Part shown: positions 7,270 to 15,773 of the stretch, piece after piece | Numbering within the stretch: the stretch's first letter is position 1 | How the letters are laid out: each line of letters begins with the position of its first letter | Source: a virus | Length of the DNA stretch: 62,467 nucleotides | IMG/VR virus record: IMGVR_UViG_3300030012_003842 | Location: 1 to 62,467 of that record | Reading direction: 5' to 3' (one strand) | Notes under the pieces: model-generated | The model's database searches: none | Seen by the model: the letters and a program-made list of their open reading frames with translations, nothing else | What the model was told of the DNA's origin: nothing | Translations under genes and position numbers: made by a program

Positions 7270-10200
7270 ATGCCGATTCGATTTTTATCAGACCAGTCGA
7301 TTGACAATCAATTAACGATTCAAGGTGGAGCAGGTTCTGACCCTTTATTAAGACTTTTCAATACAAGTAATGGAAGTGGGGCTCAGATACAATTTTCTGA
7401 CCAAACTTCTCAATTACAGTTTGGTGAACTCACCTTTTTCCATAGTGATGGTATGTCTTATGGAAGTGGAGCTGCTTTTGTGTTATCTTCAGCTCAAGGA
7501 CTTTCTGTTCTTGCAGATGGTAAATTACTTTTTAAAGATGGGTTACTTCTAAAACCATCATCTGGAACTGGTGCGGGTACTCAATTAATTTCATCCGCTG
7601 GTGCATATAATATCCCTTCGATAGTAAATGCTGGCACTGATACTGACCAATTCTTGGTTAGAGATTCATCAGGTAATGTAGATTTTAGAACTGGTACACA
7701 AGTTAGAAGTGATATTGGTGCAGGAACAGGCACAATGTCTTCTTGGACTATAACTGCTGATAATGGTATTACTCATGGTGTTACGAACAGTGCAGTTGTA
7801 GATATTGCAGGAGGAACGAACATATCAACATCACAATCGAGTGGTACAGTAACAATTACTAACGGTATCACTAATAATAATCAACTTACAAACGGAGCAG
7901 GATATATAACATCCGCTTCATTACCAACAGTAAATAATGGCACGCTTACCATGAGCACAAGTACAGGGCTTGATGGAAGTGCATCATTTACAGCTAATCA
8001 ATCAGGTAACTCAACATTTGCGGTTTCATTAGATTTAACTGAAATAAGTTTAGGAGCTGGTTTAGATTCTACTGCAACTGGTTTAAGTTTAGATTTTTCT
8101 GAATTTACTGCTTCTTCAACTATGGTAGCCAGTGATGAGTTTATAATATTAGATGCAGCTCTTGAAAGAAAGATTGAAGCTTCGGATATTGGGCTTAGTA
8201 TATTTAATAATGATGCTGGTTTTATTACATCAGGTTCTTTACCAACAGTAAATAACAGTACGATTACAGTTAGCCCTGGAACAGGAATAAGTGGAGGAGG
8301 CTCATTTACTTTAAATCAAGGAAGTAATGCGACTATAACAATTACTAATAGTTCACCAGATACTGGAACACCTGCTATTTTATCAAACGGTTCAACACCA
8401 AGTTTAAACAGCGGCATAACTGCAGCTGAAGTAAGAAGTTTAATTGGTGCTGGTACGGGCTCAGGCTCTATGTCAAGTTGGATTTTAACAGCAGATAGTG
8501 GAGGAAGTGAAACAGTTACGAACGGAGAAACTGTAGACATAGCAGGAGGAACTAATATTACAACAGCACGTAGTGGTTCAACCGTTACTATAACTAATGG
8601 TATTACAAACAATAATCAGCTTACTAACGGTGCTGGATATATTACCTCAGCTTCATTACCAAGTGTAGGTAATGGAACGCTTACTGTCCAAGGAGGTACA
8701 GGTTTAGGCGGTTCAGGAACATTTACTGCAAATCAATCAGGTAATACAACAATTACACTTACAAATTCGGATAAAGGTTCGAGTCAAAATATATATAAAA
8801 ACTTTACTGCTGATAGTGGTGGTACTGCAACAGCTAATAGTAATAATGATACTATAGATATAGCAGGGGGAACTAATATTTCTACAGCACGTTCGGGAGA
8901 TACTATTACAATAACGAATGGTATAACAAATAATAACCAGTTAACAAATGGTGCAGGATACATAACATCTTCGTCTATACCGAGTGTTGGTAATGGAACG
9001 ATTACCTTGGTAGCTGGAACTGGATTAACAGGAGGTGGCACATTTACCACCAATCAAAGTGGTAATACTTCAATAACATTTAACGCTTCAGGTAGTGGAA
9101 CAATGAGTAACTGGAAGCTTACAGCTGATTCTGGAGGCACAGCTACAATAGATAATGGTGAAACAGTTGATATAATTGGAGGCACAAACATAACCACAGC
9201 TCGTTCTGGAAACAACGTAACTATAACTAATGGTCTTGTAAATAACAGTCAGCTTTCTAATACTGCAGGATATATTACAGGTTCAACTGTATTTTCAGCT
9301 GGCGGTGGAGATGTTACGGGTAGTGCACAGTTAAACCAATCAGTAGTTTTAACTTTAGGTACTTCTGGAGTAACGGCTGGCTCATACACAAATGCAAACA
9401 TAACAGTAGATGCAAAAGGTAGAGTGACAGCAGCTGCGAATGGTTCCTCTGGTTCAAGCGGTACTGTTACAAGTGTTGCTACAGGTAATGGATTAACTGG
9501 TGGAACAATTACTACTTCTGGAACCTTGAGCATGTCAGGTTCTTATACAGGAAACTTTACTTTAAGTTCAAGCACTCTTACTGTAACAAATAGTGGAGTT
9601 GCTGCAATAGAAGTTGGTGGTACAACAGGAGCATTGCTTGATTTAAAAAGACCGTCTTCTGATGATTATGATTTAAGAGTTTTTACTAACGGTACAGGAA
9701 CAAACGAAATAACAACAGCTTCAGGTAATTTACAGATAAACACAAGTAACTCTGCAGCATTATCAATAAATACTTCTCAGATAAATGTTTCTGGTGGTAA
9801 AGTTGCCCTTGAAGGAGTTTCAAGTTTAGATAATGATGGTGGTACACATTTAAAAATAGGTGATTTAGATGAGTCAGATGAATATCAAGAAATCTCATTA
9901 ATGACAATGGCAGCCACTAATATTAAATTAGAGGACCAAACCATAAGATTACAATCCAATGATGTTACATTTAATTCGACTTCAGTACAAGATATTAATT
10001 ACGGAAGAAACGTAAGAAATTTTTTACCTGGGGATATGTCGGGTTCAGGGTACCAAGGTGACGTCATAAATTTTCCTTCTCAGAGCACAACAGCAGGCTC
10101 ATTATATTATAAAACTACTACAGGCTGGGCTTTAGCTGATGCTGATTCTTCTACAACTACATATTTATTAGCTATAGCATCGGGAACTAATGCTACAAGC

Positions 10201-10401
10201 GGTATGTTATTAAGAGGATTCTTTTATAAAGCCTCTCATGGTTTTACGGTAGGTAGACCTTTATACGTTAGCACATCAGCTGGTAATTTATCGTCATCCG
10301 CACCCACTGGGACAAGTGATTATGCAAGAGTTGTTGGTTATGCAACAAGTAGTGATACAATATATTTTAATCCTGACAACACATGGGTGAGAGTTTCATA
10401 G
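7270..10401 (+). CDS. Large tail fibre with ~95-aa repeats (1043 aa)
   Basis: Starts with PIRFLSDQSIDNQLTI, like the adjoining fibre. Four units of about 95 aa follow, each containing ETVDIAGGTNITTARSG, a conserved ITNNNQLTNGAGYIT block and a GGTGLGGSGTFTANQSG block. The latter part (EVGGTTGALLDLKRPSSDDYDLRVF) and the C-terminal LYVSTSAGNLSSSAP region resemble phage fibre ends. The gene overlaps the methyltransferase gene by 19 bases. Probably a receptor-binding or side-fibre protein. Confidence 0.75.
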   Translation: MPIRFLSDQSIDNQLTIQGGAGSDPLLRLFNTSNGSGAQIQFSDQTSQLQFGELTFFHSDGMSYGSGAAFVLSSAQGLSVLADGKLLFKDGLLLKPSSGTGAGTQLISSAGAYNIPSIVNAGTDTDQFLVRDSSGNVDFRTGTQVRSDIGAGTGTMSSWTITADNGITHGVTNSAVVDIAGGTNISTSQSSGTVTITNGITNNNQLTNGAGYITSASLPTVNNGTLTMSTSTGLDGSASFTANQSGNSTFAVSLDLTEISLGAGLDSTATGLSLDFSEFTASSTMVASDEFIILDAALERKIEASDIGLSIFNNDAGFITSGSLPTVNNSTITVSPGTGISGGGSFTLNQGSNATITITNSSPDTGTPAILSNGSTPSLNSGITAAEVRSLIGAGTGSGSMSSWILTADSGGSETVTNGETVDIAGGTNITTARSGSTVTITNGITNNNQLTNGAGYITSASLPSVGNGTLTVQGGTGLGGSGTFTANQSGNTTITLTNSDKGSSQNIYKNFTADSGGTATANSNNDTIDIAGGTNISTARSGDTITITNGITNNNQLTNGAGYITSSSIPSVGNGTITLVAGTGLTGGGTFTTNQSGNTSITFNASGSGTMSNWKLTADSGGTATIDNGETVDIIGGTNITTARSGNNVTITNGLVNNSQLSNTAGYITGSTVFSAGGGDVTGSAQLNQSVVLTLGTSGVTAGSYTNANITVDAKGRVTAAANGSSGSSGTVTSVATGNGLTGGTITTSGTLSMSGSYTGNFTLSSSTLTVTNSGVAAIEVGGTTGALLDLKRPSSDDYDLRVFTNGTGTNEITTASGNLQINTSNSAALSINTSQINVSGGKVALEGVSSLDNDGGTHLKIGDLDESDEYQEISLMTMAATNIKLEDQTIRLQSNDVTFNSTSVQDINYGRNVRNFLPGDMSGSGYQGDVINFPSQSTTAGSLYYKTTTGWALADADSSTTTYLLAIASGTNATSGMLLRGFFYKASHGFTVGRPLYVSTSAGNLSSSAPTGTSDYARVVGYATSSDTIYFNPDNTWVRVS
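7735..9295 (+). repeat. Fibre-coding repeats, four ~95-aa units
   Basis: Units begin near 7738, 8473, 8800 and 9106. Each encodes an AGGTNI(S/T)T segment and an NNNQLTNGAGYIT-type segment. The fourth is shorter and more diverged. This indicates growth by internal duplication. Confidence 0.75.
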
Positions 10402-10952
10402 ATAAAGAATTAATATTTGAAGAAGATAAAATTTATTTTTTAGATTCATCAGGAAAGCAAAAGCATGTAATGATGTCTTGGGAAGATTCGTTAATGAAAA
10501 AGCATGCGGATTACATTTGTCAAAATGGTGGAGATATATTAGAGTTAGGTTTTGGCATGGGTATCGCAGCTGATTATATACAAGCAAATAATCCAGCAAG
10601 TCATACCATAGTTGAAAATCATCCACAGGTAATTGAAAAAGCAAAGGCTTGGGCAGTAGGAAAACCAAATGTAACTATTGTAGAGGGGGATTGGTTTAAT
10701 AAATTATCTGAACTATCTACATACGATGGTATTTTTGCAGATACTTACGGTGATGAACATGTAAATGATTTTGCAGAACATTTGCCAAGTTTAGTTAAGG
10801 AAAATGGCTTAGCAACATGGTGGAATAATTCTTATACAGAAAGTACAATTATAGATATAGAGGGTGTAGAGTTTGACACTATAGATGTTACACCTACAGA
10901 AAACTCTTACTTTAATAACGACAAATATTATTTACCTAAAAAACAATTTTAA
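10383..10952 (+). CDS. Class I SAM-dependent methyltransferase
   Basis: Motif I ILELGFGMG is at about residues 52-60, an acidic motif (HTIVENHPQVIEKAK) at 74-90, VTIVEGDWF at 97-106 and YDGIFADTYGD at 113-123. This is a Rossmann methyltransferase of the guanidinoacetate / protein-arginine methyltransferase-like type. It overlaps the fibre gene upstream and abuts the next gene, so it is expressed with structural proteins. The substrate is unknown; modification of a virion protein or host metabolite is more likely from context than DNA methylation, since no DNA-MTase target motif is seen. Confidence 0.75.
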   Translation: MGESFIDKELIFEEDKIYFLDSSGKQKHVMMSWEDSLMKKHADYICQNGGDILELGFGMGIAADYIQANNPASHTIVENHPQVIEKAKAWAVGKPNVTIVEGDWFNKLSELSTYDGIFADTYGDEHVNDFAEHLPSLVKENGLATWWNNSYTESTIIDIEGVEFDTIDVTPTENSYFNNDKYYLPKKQF

Positions 10953-11662
10953 TGGCAACTACTAATGTTACAGCTGGATTACAAGGAACTGTAGGTATTT
11001 TCGGATTCAATATAGCAAACTTTTCTGCAATTAGAAATGCTTCTTCAGGTTCTTTTGCTCAAACATTTAGTAGTCAATCTGACCAAGGTTCTGCTATTAC
11101 AGTTTCTTTTGAGTCTGCACGTTTTGGAAACTCTGGAGAGATAAGTAGAGCGTTTGTGTTTTTTGATTTAGATTCAATTTCAACCACTATTACGGCTTTA
11201 AGTTTGCAAGTTACAGGTGTAAGTAATAGTTCAAGTTCTGTAATACCTGTAAAAGCTTCAGCTTGGGGTGGAAATGGTAGTACAACTTCTTTAAACAATG
11301 CTTCTTTTAATGATTTATCTTTTTCGAATACATACGCGAGTTCTATTTCCAACTGGAACTCAAGTGGGCAAAACAGCTTTACTTTAAATAATAGTGCGAT
11401 AAGTGACGCCAACAATAATGGTTATTTAAATGTAGCATTAATTAATAGCACAGCTGACCAACCAGGAACAACTCCTTCGTTTCCTAACAACCCAGCTACC
11501 GCTGGTATAGTATTTAAGAAAACCTCAGCACCCATAAGACTGGTAGTAACTCATGCGGATGCGGGATATGGTAATGAAGTAAATGGTGTTGCAGGGAGTG
11601 ACATAAATACTGTAATTGGTGTATCTTCAGCAAACATAGCCAGAGTTATAGGTGTACCATAG
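10952..11662 (+). CDS. Ser/Asn-rich probable fibre or decoration protein (236 aa)
   Basis: Beta-rich, Ser/Asn/Ala-rich protein with a jelly-roll-like hydrophobic pattern (ISRAFVFFDLDSISTTITALSLQVTG split by polar loops). It ends with INTVIGVSSANIARVIGVP, a short motif also used at the end of fibre and collar proteins. It closes the fibre block before a new promoter. Function inferred only from position and composition. Confidence 0.6.
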   Translation: MATTNVTAGLQGTVGIFGFNIANFSAIRNASSGSFAQTFSSQSDQGSAITVSFESARFGNSGEISRAFVFFDLDSISTTITALSLQVTGVSNSSSSVIPVKASAWGGNGSTTSLNNASFNDLSFSNTYASSISNWNSSGQNSFTLNNSAISDANNNGYLNVALINSTADQPGTTPSFPNNPATAGIVFKKTSAPIRLVVTHADAGYGNEVNGVAGSDINTVIGVSSANIARVIGVP

Positions 11663-11678
11663 ACAAAATTTTTTTACG

Positions 11679-11686
11679 TATATTTG
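11679..11686 (+). promoter_or_regulatory. Bacteroidota-type -7 box (TATATTTG)
   Basis: TATATTTG matches TAnnTTTG and lies 28 bases upstream of the ATG at 11715 in the only spacer of this stretch. No convincing -33 TTG is visible. It could start a transcript running into the terminase and portal genes. Confidence 0.5.
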
Positions 11687-11714
11687 CGTATGTATAATAA
11701 TTAAATAGAATATA

Positions 11715-11972
11715 ATGGCAAAAAATTTAACTGAAGAAGAATTAAAAAAAGTACAGGAATTAAATCAAAAGTTTTTACAAACTAAGATTGAAATAGCTGA
11801 TGCGTTTGTAGCGTTAGTAAAGAAAGTCCCAAATTTAGATGGTATACAAACACAATTTGGTGAGCTTGAAAAAGAATTAATTTCAGTTTATGGTGAAAAC
11901 GCAGTCATAGATTTAAGAACTGGAGAAGTAAAAGAACCAGAAAAAGAAACATCAGATGGCAAAGATAAGTAA
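11715..11972 (+). CDS. Small coiled-coil protein (85 aa)
   Basis: Acidic, helical product (LTEEELKKVQELNQKFLQTK) with a charged C-terminal tail. First gene after a promoter-like box. Its last 17 bases overlap the next gene. I recall similar small proteins ahead of terminase genes in marine phages, but no function is known. Confidence 0.6.
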   Translation: MAKNLTEEELKKVQELNQKFLQTKIEIADAFVALVKKVPNLDGIQTQFGELEKELISVYGENAVIDLRTGEVKEPEKETSDGKDK

Positions 11973-12483
11973 CACAGCGGCATATCCCTCAATATCTAAT
12001 TTAGATTCAGCAGATTATTTAGTATTGACAGATGCAGAAAATGAATTAAAAACAAAAACTGCAACTATTGAACAAATACAAACTCTGTTTGGGATTGATA
12101 CGCTTGTTGCTAAAGTAACTGTAAATACTGGGTCTTTATTAACTTTAGGAAACACTCCGATTACATTGATAGCTGCTCCTGGAGCAAATAAGGTTATAGA
12201 TTTAATAAGTGTTTCTCAGTATTTAGATGCAGGTACGACACAATTTAATTTTGGTAATAATTTAGAAGTAAAGATTGGAGCTACAACTTTTGGAACCTTG
12301 TTTGCACAATCCGCTAATTTTGCTACAGACTTAGTTAGTAAAATAGGAGTAGGCGGTTCGACATACGTTATAGAACAAAATACTGCTGTTACTTTAGAGA
12401 CAGCTGCAAACCCATCACAAGGAAATGGTACAATGTTTTTTAACATATTTTACCGTGTCTTAAATGTGGGTACATCATTTTAA
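11956..12483 (+). CDS. Probable structural protein (175 aa)
   Basis: The N-terminus ISNTAAYPSISNLDSADYLV resembles adaptor segments of phage fibres (compare ISTYVKDTNVVGADKWIG at 4337). The C-terminal 110 residues are beta-rich (TVNTGSLLTLGNTPITLIAA; FFNIFYRVLNVGTSF). Likely a small fibre, decoration or head protein. No catalytic motif is seen. Confidence 0.6.
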   Translation: MAKISNTAAYPSISNLDSADYLVLTDAENELKTKTATIEQIQTLFGIDTLVAKVTVNTGSLLTLGNTPITLIAAPGANKVIDLISVSQYLDAGTTQFNFGNNLEVKIGATTFGTLFAQSANFATDLVSKIGVGGSTYVIEQNTAVTLETAANPSQGNGTMFFNIFYRVLNVGTSF

Positions 12484-12487
12484 TTAA

Positions 12488-12712
12488 ATGGACATACGAA
12501 AGATTTCAATAGGTGCAGACTATAAGTCTGGAGCAATGCACTACATAGTGGGGCAAGATGTTTTGGGCGGCAACTATCAGATTCATTTAATACAGCACGA
12601 CCACGAATTAGATTCCTATAAAATTTGGATTATTCAAAAAAAAGAAATATTACTTTGGAAAGAGTTTAAAAACACACTTCCTATTTCTTTAGAATATAAT
12701 ATTAACTTTTAA
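12488..12712 (+). CDS. Conserved hypothetical protein (74 aa)
   Basis: Starts MDIRKISIGADYKSGAMHYIVG and continues with alternating hydrophobic strands (YQIHLI, YKIWII, LWKEF). I recall this pattern immediately upstream of terminase modules in uncultured marine phages. Function unknown. Its stop and the next ATG overlap by one base. Confidence 0.65.
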   Translation: MDIRKISIGADYKSGAMHYIVGQDVLGGNYQIHLIQHDHELDSYKIWIIQKKEILLWKEFKNTLPISLEYNINF

Positions 12713-13290
12713 TGCAATCACCTTTTTGTTTTATTGTAAAACCCTACAACGATAGGCGTTATGATAATATAAAATATTATGGTGATAATAAATTTTTTAT
12801 CAGCACTTCAGAAGAAGACCACACTGTATCTACTCGCTTTGCTACTGTAGTAAATACTCCTATAAATTATAAAGGCAATATTAAAAAAGGTGATACACTG
12901 GTTGTTCACCATAATGTTTTTAAATATTATAACGATATTTATGGTAGACAAAAAAGTGGTAGAAGTTGGATTATTGATGATTTATTTTTAGTTGATGACT
13001 ATCAGTTTTACATGTATAAACAAGATGGAGAGTGGTATAGTCATGATAAATATTGTTTTATAAAACCAATACCTATAGAAAAAAAATACATAGATGTGGC
13101 TGAAAGTGAAGAACCATTATGGGGTATAGTAAAATATGGTAATAAACAATTAGAGCGTTTAAACATTCTGCCTGGTGATAAAGTTTCATTTCAACCTAAC
13201 AGTGAATATGAGTTTAAAATAGATGAAGAAAAATTGTATAGAATGTATACTAATAATATAACTTTAAAAGATGGACACGAAAGCAATTAA
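12712..13290 (+). CDS. Putative tandem GroES-like co-chaperonin (192 aa)
   Basis: Two consecutive segments each follow the GroES pattern. Repeat 1: FCFIVKP, then RFATVVNTP, then IKKGDTLVVHHN (residues about 5-70). Repeat 2: CFIKPIPIEKKYIDVA, then WGIVKYGN, then ILPGDKVSFQPNSEYEFKIDEEKLYRM (about 117-188). In GroES the comparable blocks are the N-terminal strand, the G-x-V strand, VKVGDxVLF and IDNEEVL. A two-domain co-chaperonin resembles plastid Cpn20 in design. It lies just ahead of terminase, so it may serve capsid folding with the GroEL at 57002. The assignment is by pattern only. Confidence 0.5.
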   Translation: MQSPFCFIVKPYNDRRYDNIKYYGDNKFFISTSEEDHTVSTRFATVVNTPINYKGNIKKGDTLVVHHNVFKYYNDIYGRQKSGRSWIIDDLFLVDDYQFYMYKQDGEWYSHDKYCFIKPIPIEKKYIDVAESEEPLWGIVKYGNKQLERLNILPGDKVSFQPNSEYEFKIDEEKLYRMYTNNITLKDGHESN

Positions 13291-13546
13291 ATTAGAAATC
13301 ATACACGCAGGAGAAAAAGCTGTTAAAGAATTAATTGATGTAGCGAAAGAAAAAATAATAAAACCAGACCCTGATGATGAGCTTGCAGCTGATAGACTTA
13401 AAAATGCAGCAGCCACAAAAAAACTCGCCATCTTTGATGCTTTCGAAATACTTAAAAGAATAGACGAAGAAAGAGATAAATTGGAAGGAAAAGAAATTAA
13501 AACTAATAATTTACCAAAAGGCTTTGCAGAACGTAAATCAAAATAA
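13271..13546 (+). CDS. Candidate small terminase subunit (91 aa)
   Basis: A mostly helical, highly charged protein (IIHAGEKAVKELIDVAKEKI; AATKKLAIFDAFEILKRIDE) placed directly before the large terminase and overlapping it by 23 bases. Small terminase subunits commonly occupy this position and are small, helical and oligomeric. No helix-turn-helix can be assigned with confidence, so the call rests on position. Confidence 0.5.
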   Translation: MDTKAIKLEIIHAGEKAVKELIDVAKEKIIKPDPDDELAADRLKNAAATKKLAIFDAFEILKRIDEERDKLEGKEIKTNNLPKGFAERKSK

Positions 13547-15773
13547 TATCGCAAATGTATGTAAAGGCTTAGTTCCTTCTAACATATTATCTCGTAAAAA
13601 TAAAGCGAGAACATGGAGATATGGTTACGATGAAAAATATGATATAGTTATTATATCTAAAGACGGAACTATTGGTGAAATTTTACATGTGTCTGGATTA
13701 CGAATTGCTTTACCAGCTATTCCTAAGAAAGTGTTTAAACGGTCTGACAAAAAAACTGAACAGTATTGGGAAGTAACAGAAATACCTCCTGTTTTAAAAA
13801 GAATATCATCTATATTTCAGTGGCATGAAGCTCCTTCTACATTTAAAAATCAATGGGTTGATTACATTGAAGAAGAATTTAATAGAAGAGAAGAAGGTTT
13901 TTGGTTTATGAATAATGGTAAGCCTACATATATAACTGGCACACACTATATGTATTTACAGTGGACTAAAATAGATGTTGGTCATCCAGATTATAGAGAG
14001 GCTAATAGAATATTTTATTTATTCTGGGAAGCTTGTAAGGCTGATAAGAGAAGTTTTGGAATGTGTTACTTGAAAATAAGACGTTCTGGTTTTTCGTTTA
14101 TGAGCTCTTGTGAAGGCGTTAATACAGGTACAATAACAAAGAATGCACGTATAGGAATATTATCTAAAACAGGAGCAGACGCAAAAAAAATGTTTACAGA
14201 TAAAATAGTTCCTATATCTAACAACTATCCTTTCTTTTTCAAACCTATACAGGATGGTATGGATAAACCAAAAACAGAATTAGCATATCGAGTACCTGCT
14301 TCAAAGATTACAAAAAAGAATATGTTTAATGTTGAAGAAGAAGTGTTAGAAGGTTTGGATACAACTATAGACTGGAAGAATACATCTGACAATAGTTATG
14401 ATGGTGAAAAATTACAGCTGTTAATACATGATGAAAGTGGTAAGTGGGAAAAACCTGAAAACATTTTAAATAACTGGAGAGTTACAAAGACCTGTTTACG
14501 ATTAGGTAGTAAAATAATAGGCAAATGTATGATGGGTTCTACTTCAAACGCCTTAGATAAGGGAGGTAGAAACTTTAAAAGTTTATACAACGATTCGGAT
14601 TGCAACAAAAGAAATGCAAACGGACAAACCAAAAGTGGTTTATATTCTTTGTTTGTTCCTATGGAATGGAACATGGAAGGTTTTATAGATAGGTATGGTA
14701 TGCCTGTATTAGATAATCCAAAACAAGAAGTGGTAGGAATAGATGATGAATACATATATCAAGGTGCTGTTAATTATTGGGAAAACGAAGTTGTGTCTTT
14801 GAAAAACGACCCTGATGCACTTAATGAATATTACAGACAATTTCCTCGTTCAGAATCACATGCTTTTAGAGATGAAAGTAAACAGTCAATATTTAATTTA
14901 ACAAAAATATATCAACAGATTGATTATAATGATAGTATAATAAAAGAACATTTTATTACACAAGGTTCTTTCAGTTGGGAAAATGGAATTAAGGACAGTA
15001 AGGTTGTATGGACTCCAAACAAAAGAGGAAGATTTTTTGTAACTTACATACCTAAACGCTCTCTTCAAAATAATATTATAAGAAAGAATAATAGATTCTT
15101 TCCAGGTAATGAACATTTGGGTTCATTTGGTTGCGACTCTTATGATATATCAGGTGTTGTAGTTGGTAAAGGTTCTAATGGTTCTTTACATGGTTTAACC
15201 AAGTTTAGTATGGAAGAAATTCCAAGTAATCATTTCTTTTTGGAATATATTGCCAGACCACAAACAGCTGAAATATTTTTTGAGGAAGTATTGATGGCAT
15301 GTGTGTTTTATGGCATGCCAATATTATGTGAAAATAATAAACCTCGTTTGCTATATCATTTTAAAAATAGAGGATATCGAGGGTTTTGTTTAAACAGACC
15401 TGACAAAACATTTAATAAACTTTCCAAAAGCGAAAGAGAATTAGGTGGTATACCAAATACGTCAGAGGATGTAAAACAATCACACGCATCTGCTATTGAG
15501 TCCTATATAGAAAAATATATAGGAGTTGATATGGATGGCGTGCATAGGATAGAGGGTGATATGGGTGACATGTATTTTCAAAGAACTCTTGAGGATTGGG
15601 CTAAGTTTGATATAAGTAATAGAACTAAGTTTGATGCTTCTATAAGCTCTGGATTAGCCATTATGGCAAACCAAAAACACTTATATACACCGACTAAAGA
15701 AAAGACAAAAATTAGCATTAACTTTGCAAGATATAATAACAGCGAAAAAGTTAGTCGAATTATTAATAAATGA
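13524..15773 (+). CDS. terL: Terminase large subunit
   Basis: A 749-aa DNA-packaging motor. The ATPase half contains TGTHYMYLQW and YLKIRRSGFSFMSS (degenerate Walker A region, about residues 135-205), Walker B LLIHDESGKW near residue 300 with catalytic Glu, and a coupling motif CMMGSTSNAL. The nuclease half has an acidic motif GCDSYDISG near 534 and later conserved Asp residues. This arrangement resembles crAss-like phage terminases. The frame opens with TTG at 13524 inside the preceding gene, and no in-frame ATG follows for over 100 codons, so TTG is the likely start. Overlaps portal by four bases. Confidence 0.88.
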   Translation: MQNVNQNNIANVCKGLVPSNILSRKNKARTWRYGYDEKYDIVIISKDGTIGEILHVSGLRIALPAIPKKVFKRSDKKTEQYWEVTEIPPVLKRISSIFQWHEAPSTFKNQWVDYIEEEFNRREEGFWFMNNGKPTYITGTHYMYLQWTKIDVGHPDYREANRIFYLFWEACKADKRSFGMCYLKIRRSGFSFMSSCEGVNTGTITKNARIGILSKTGADAKKMFTDKIVPISNNYPFFFKPIQDGMDKPKTELAYRVPASKITKKNMFNVEEEVLEGLDTTIDWKNTSDNSYDGEKLQLLIHDESGKWEKPENILNNWRVTKTCLRLGSKIIGKCMMGSTSNALDKGGRNFKSLYNDSDCNKRNANGQTKSGLYSLFVPMEWNMEGFIDRYGMPVLDNPKQEVVGIDDEYIYQGAVNYWENEVVSLKNDPDALNEYYRQFPRSESHAFRDESKQSIFNLTKIYQQIDYNDSIIKEHFITQGSFSWENGIKDSKVVWTPNKRGRFFVTYIPKRSLQNNIIRKNNRFFPGNEHLGSFGCDSYDISGVVVGKGSNGSLHGLTKFSMEEIPSNHFFLEYIARPQTAEIFFEEVLMACVFYGMPILCENNKPRLLYHFKNRGYRGFCLNRPDKTFNKLSKSERELGGIPNTSEDVKQSHASAIESYIEKYIGVDMDGVHRIEGDMGDMYFQRTLEDWAKFDISNRTKFDASISSGLAIMANQKHLYTPTKEKTKISINFARYNNSEKVSRIINK

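Noticed and set aside
5940-9533. Long minus-strand open frames opposite the fibre genes
   Set aside because: They are mirror frames of Ser/Thr/Gly repeats, with unnatural Val/Pro composition and no leaders or spacing of their own.
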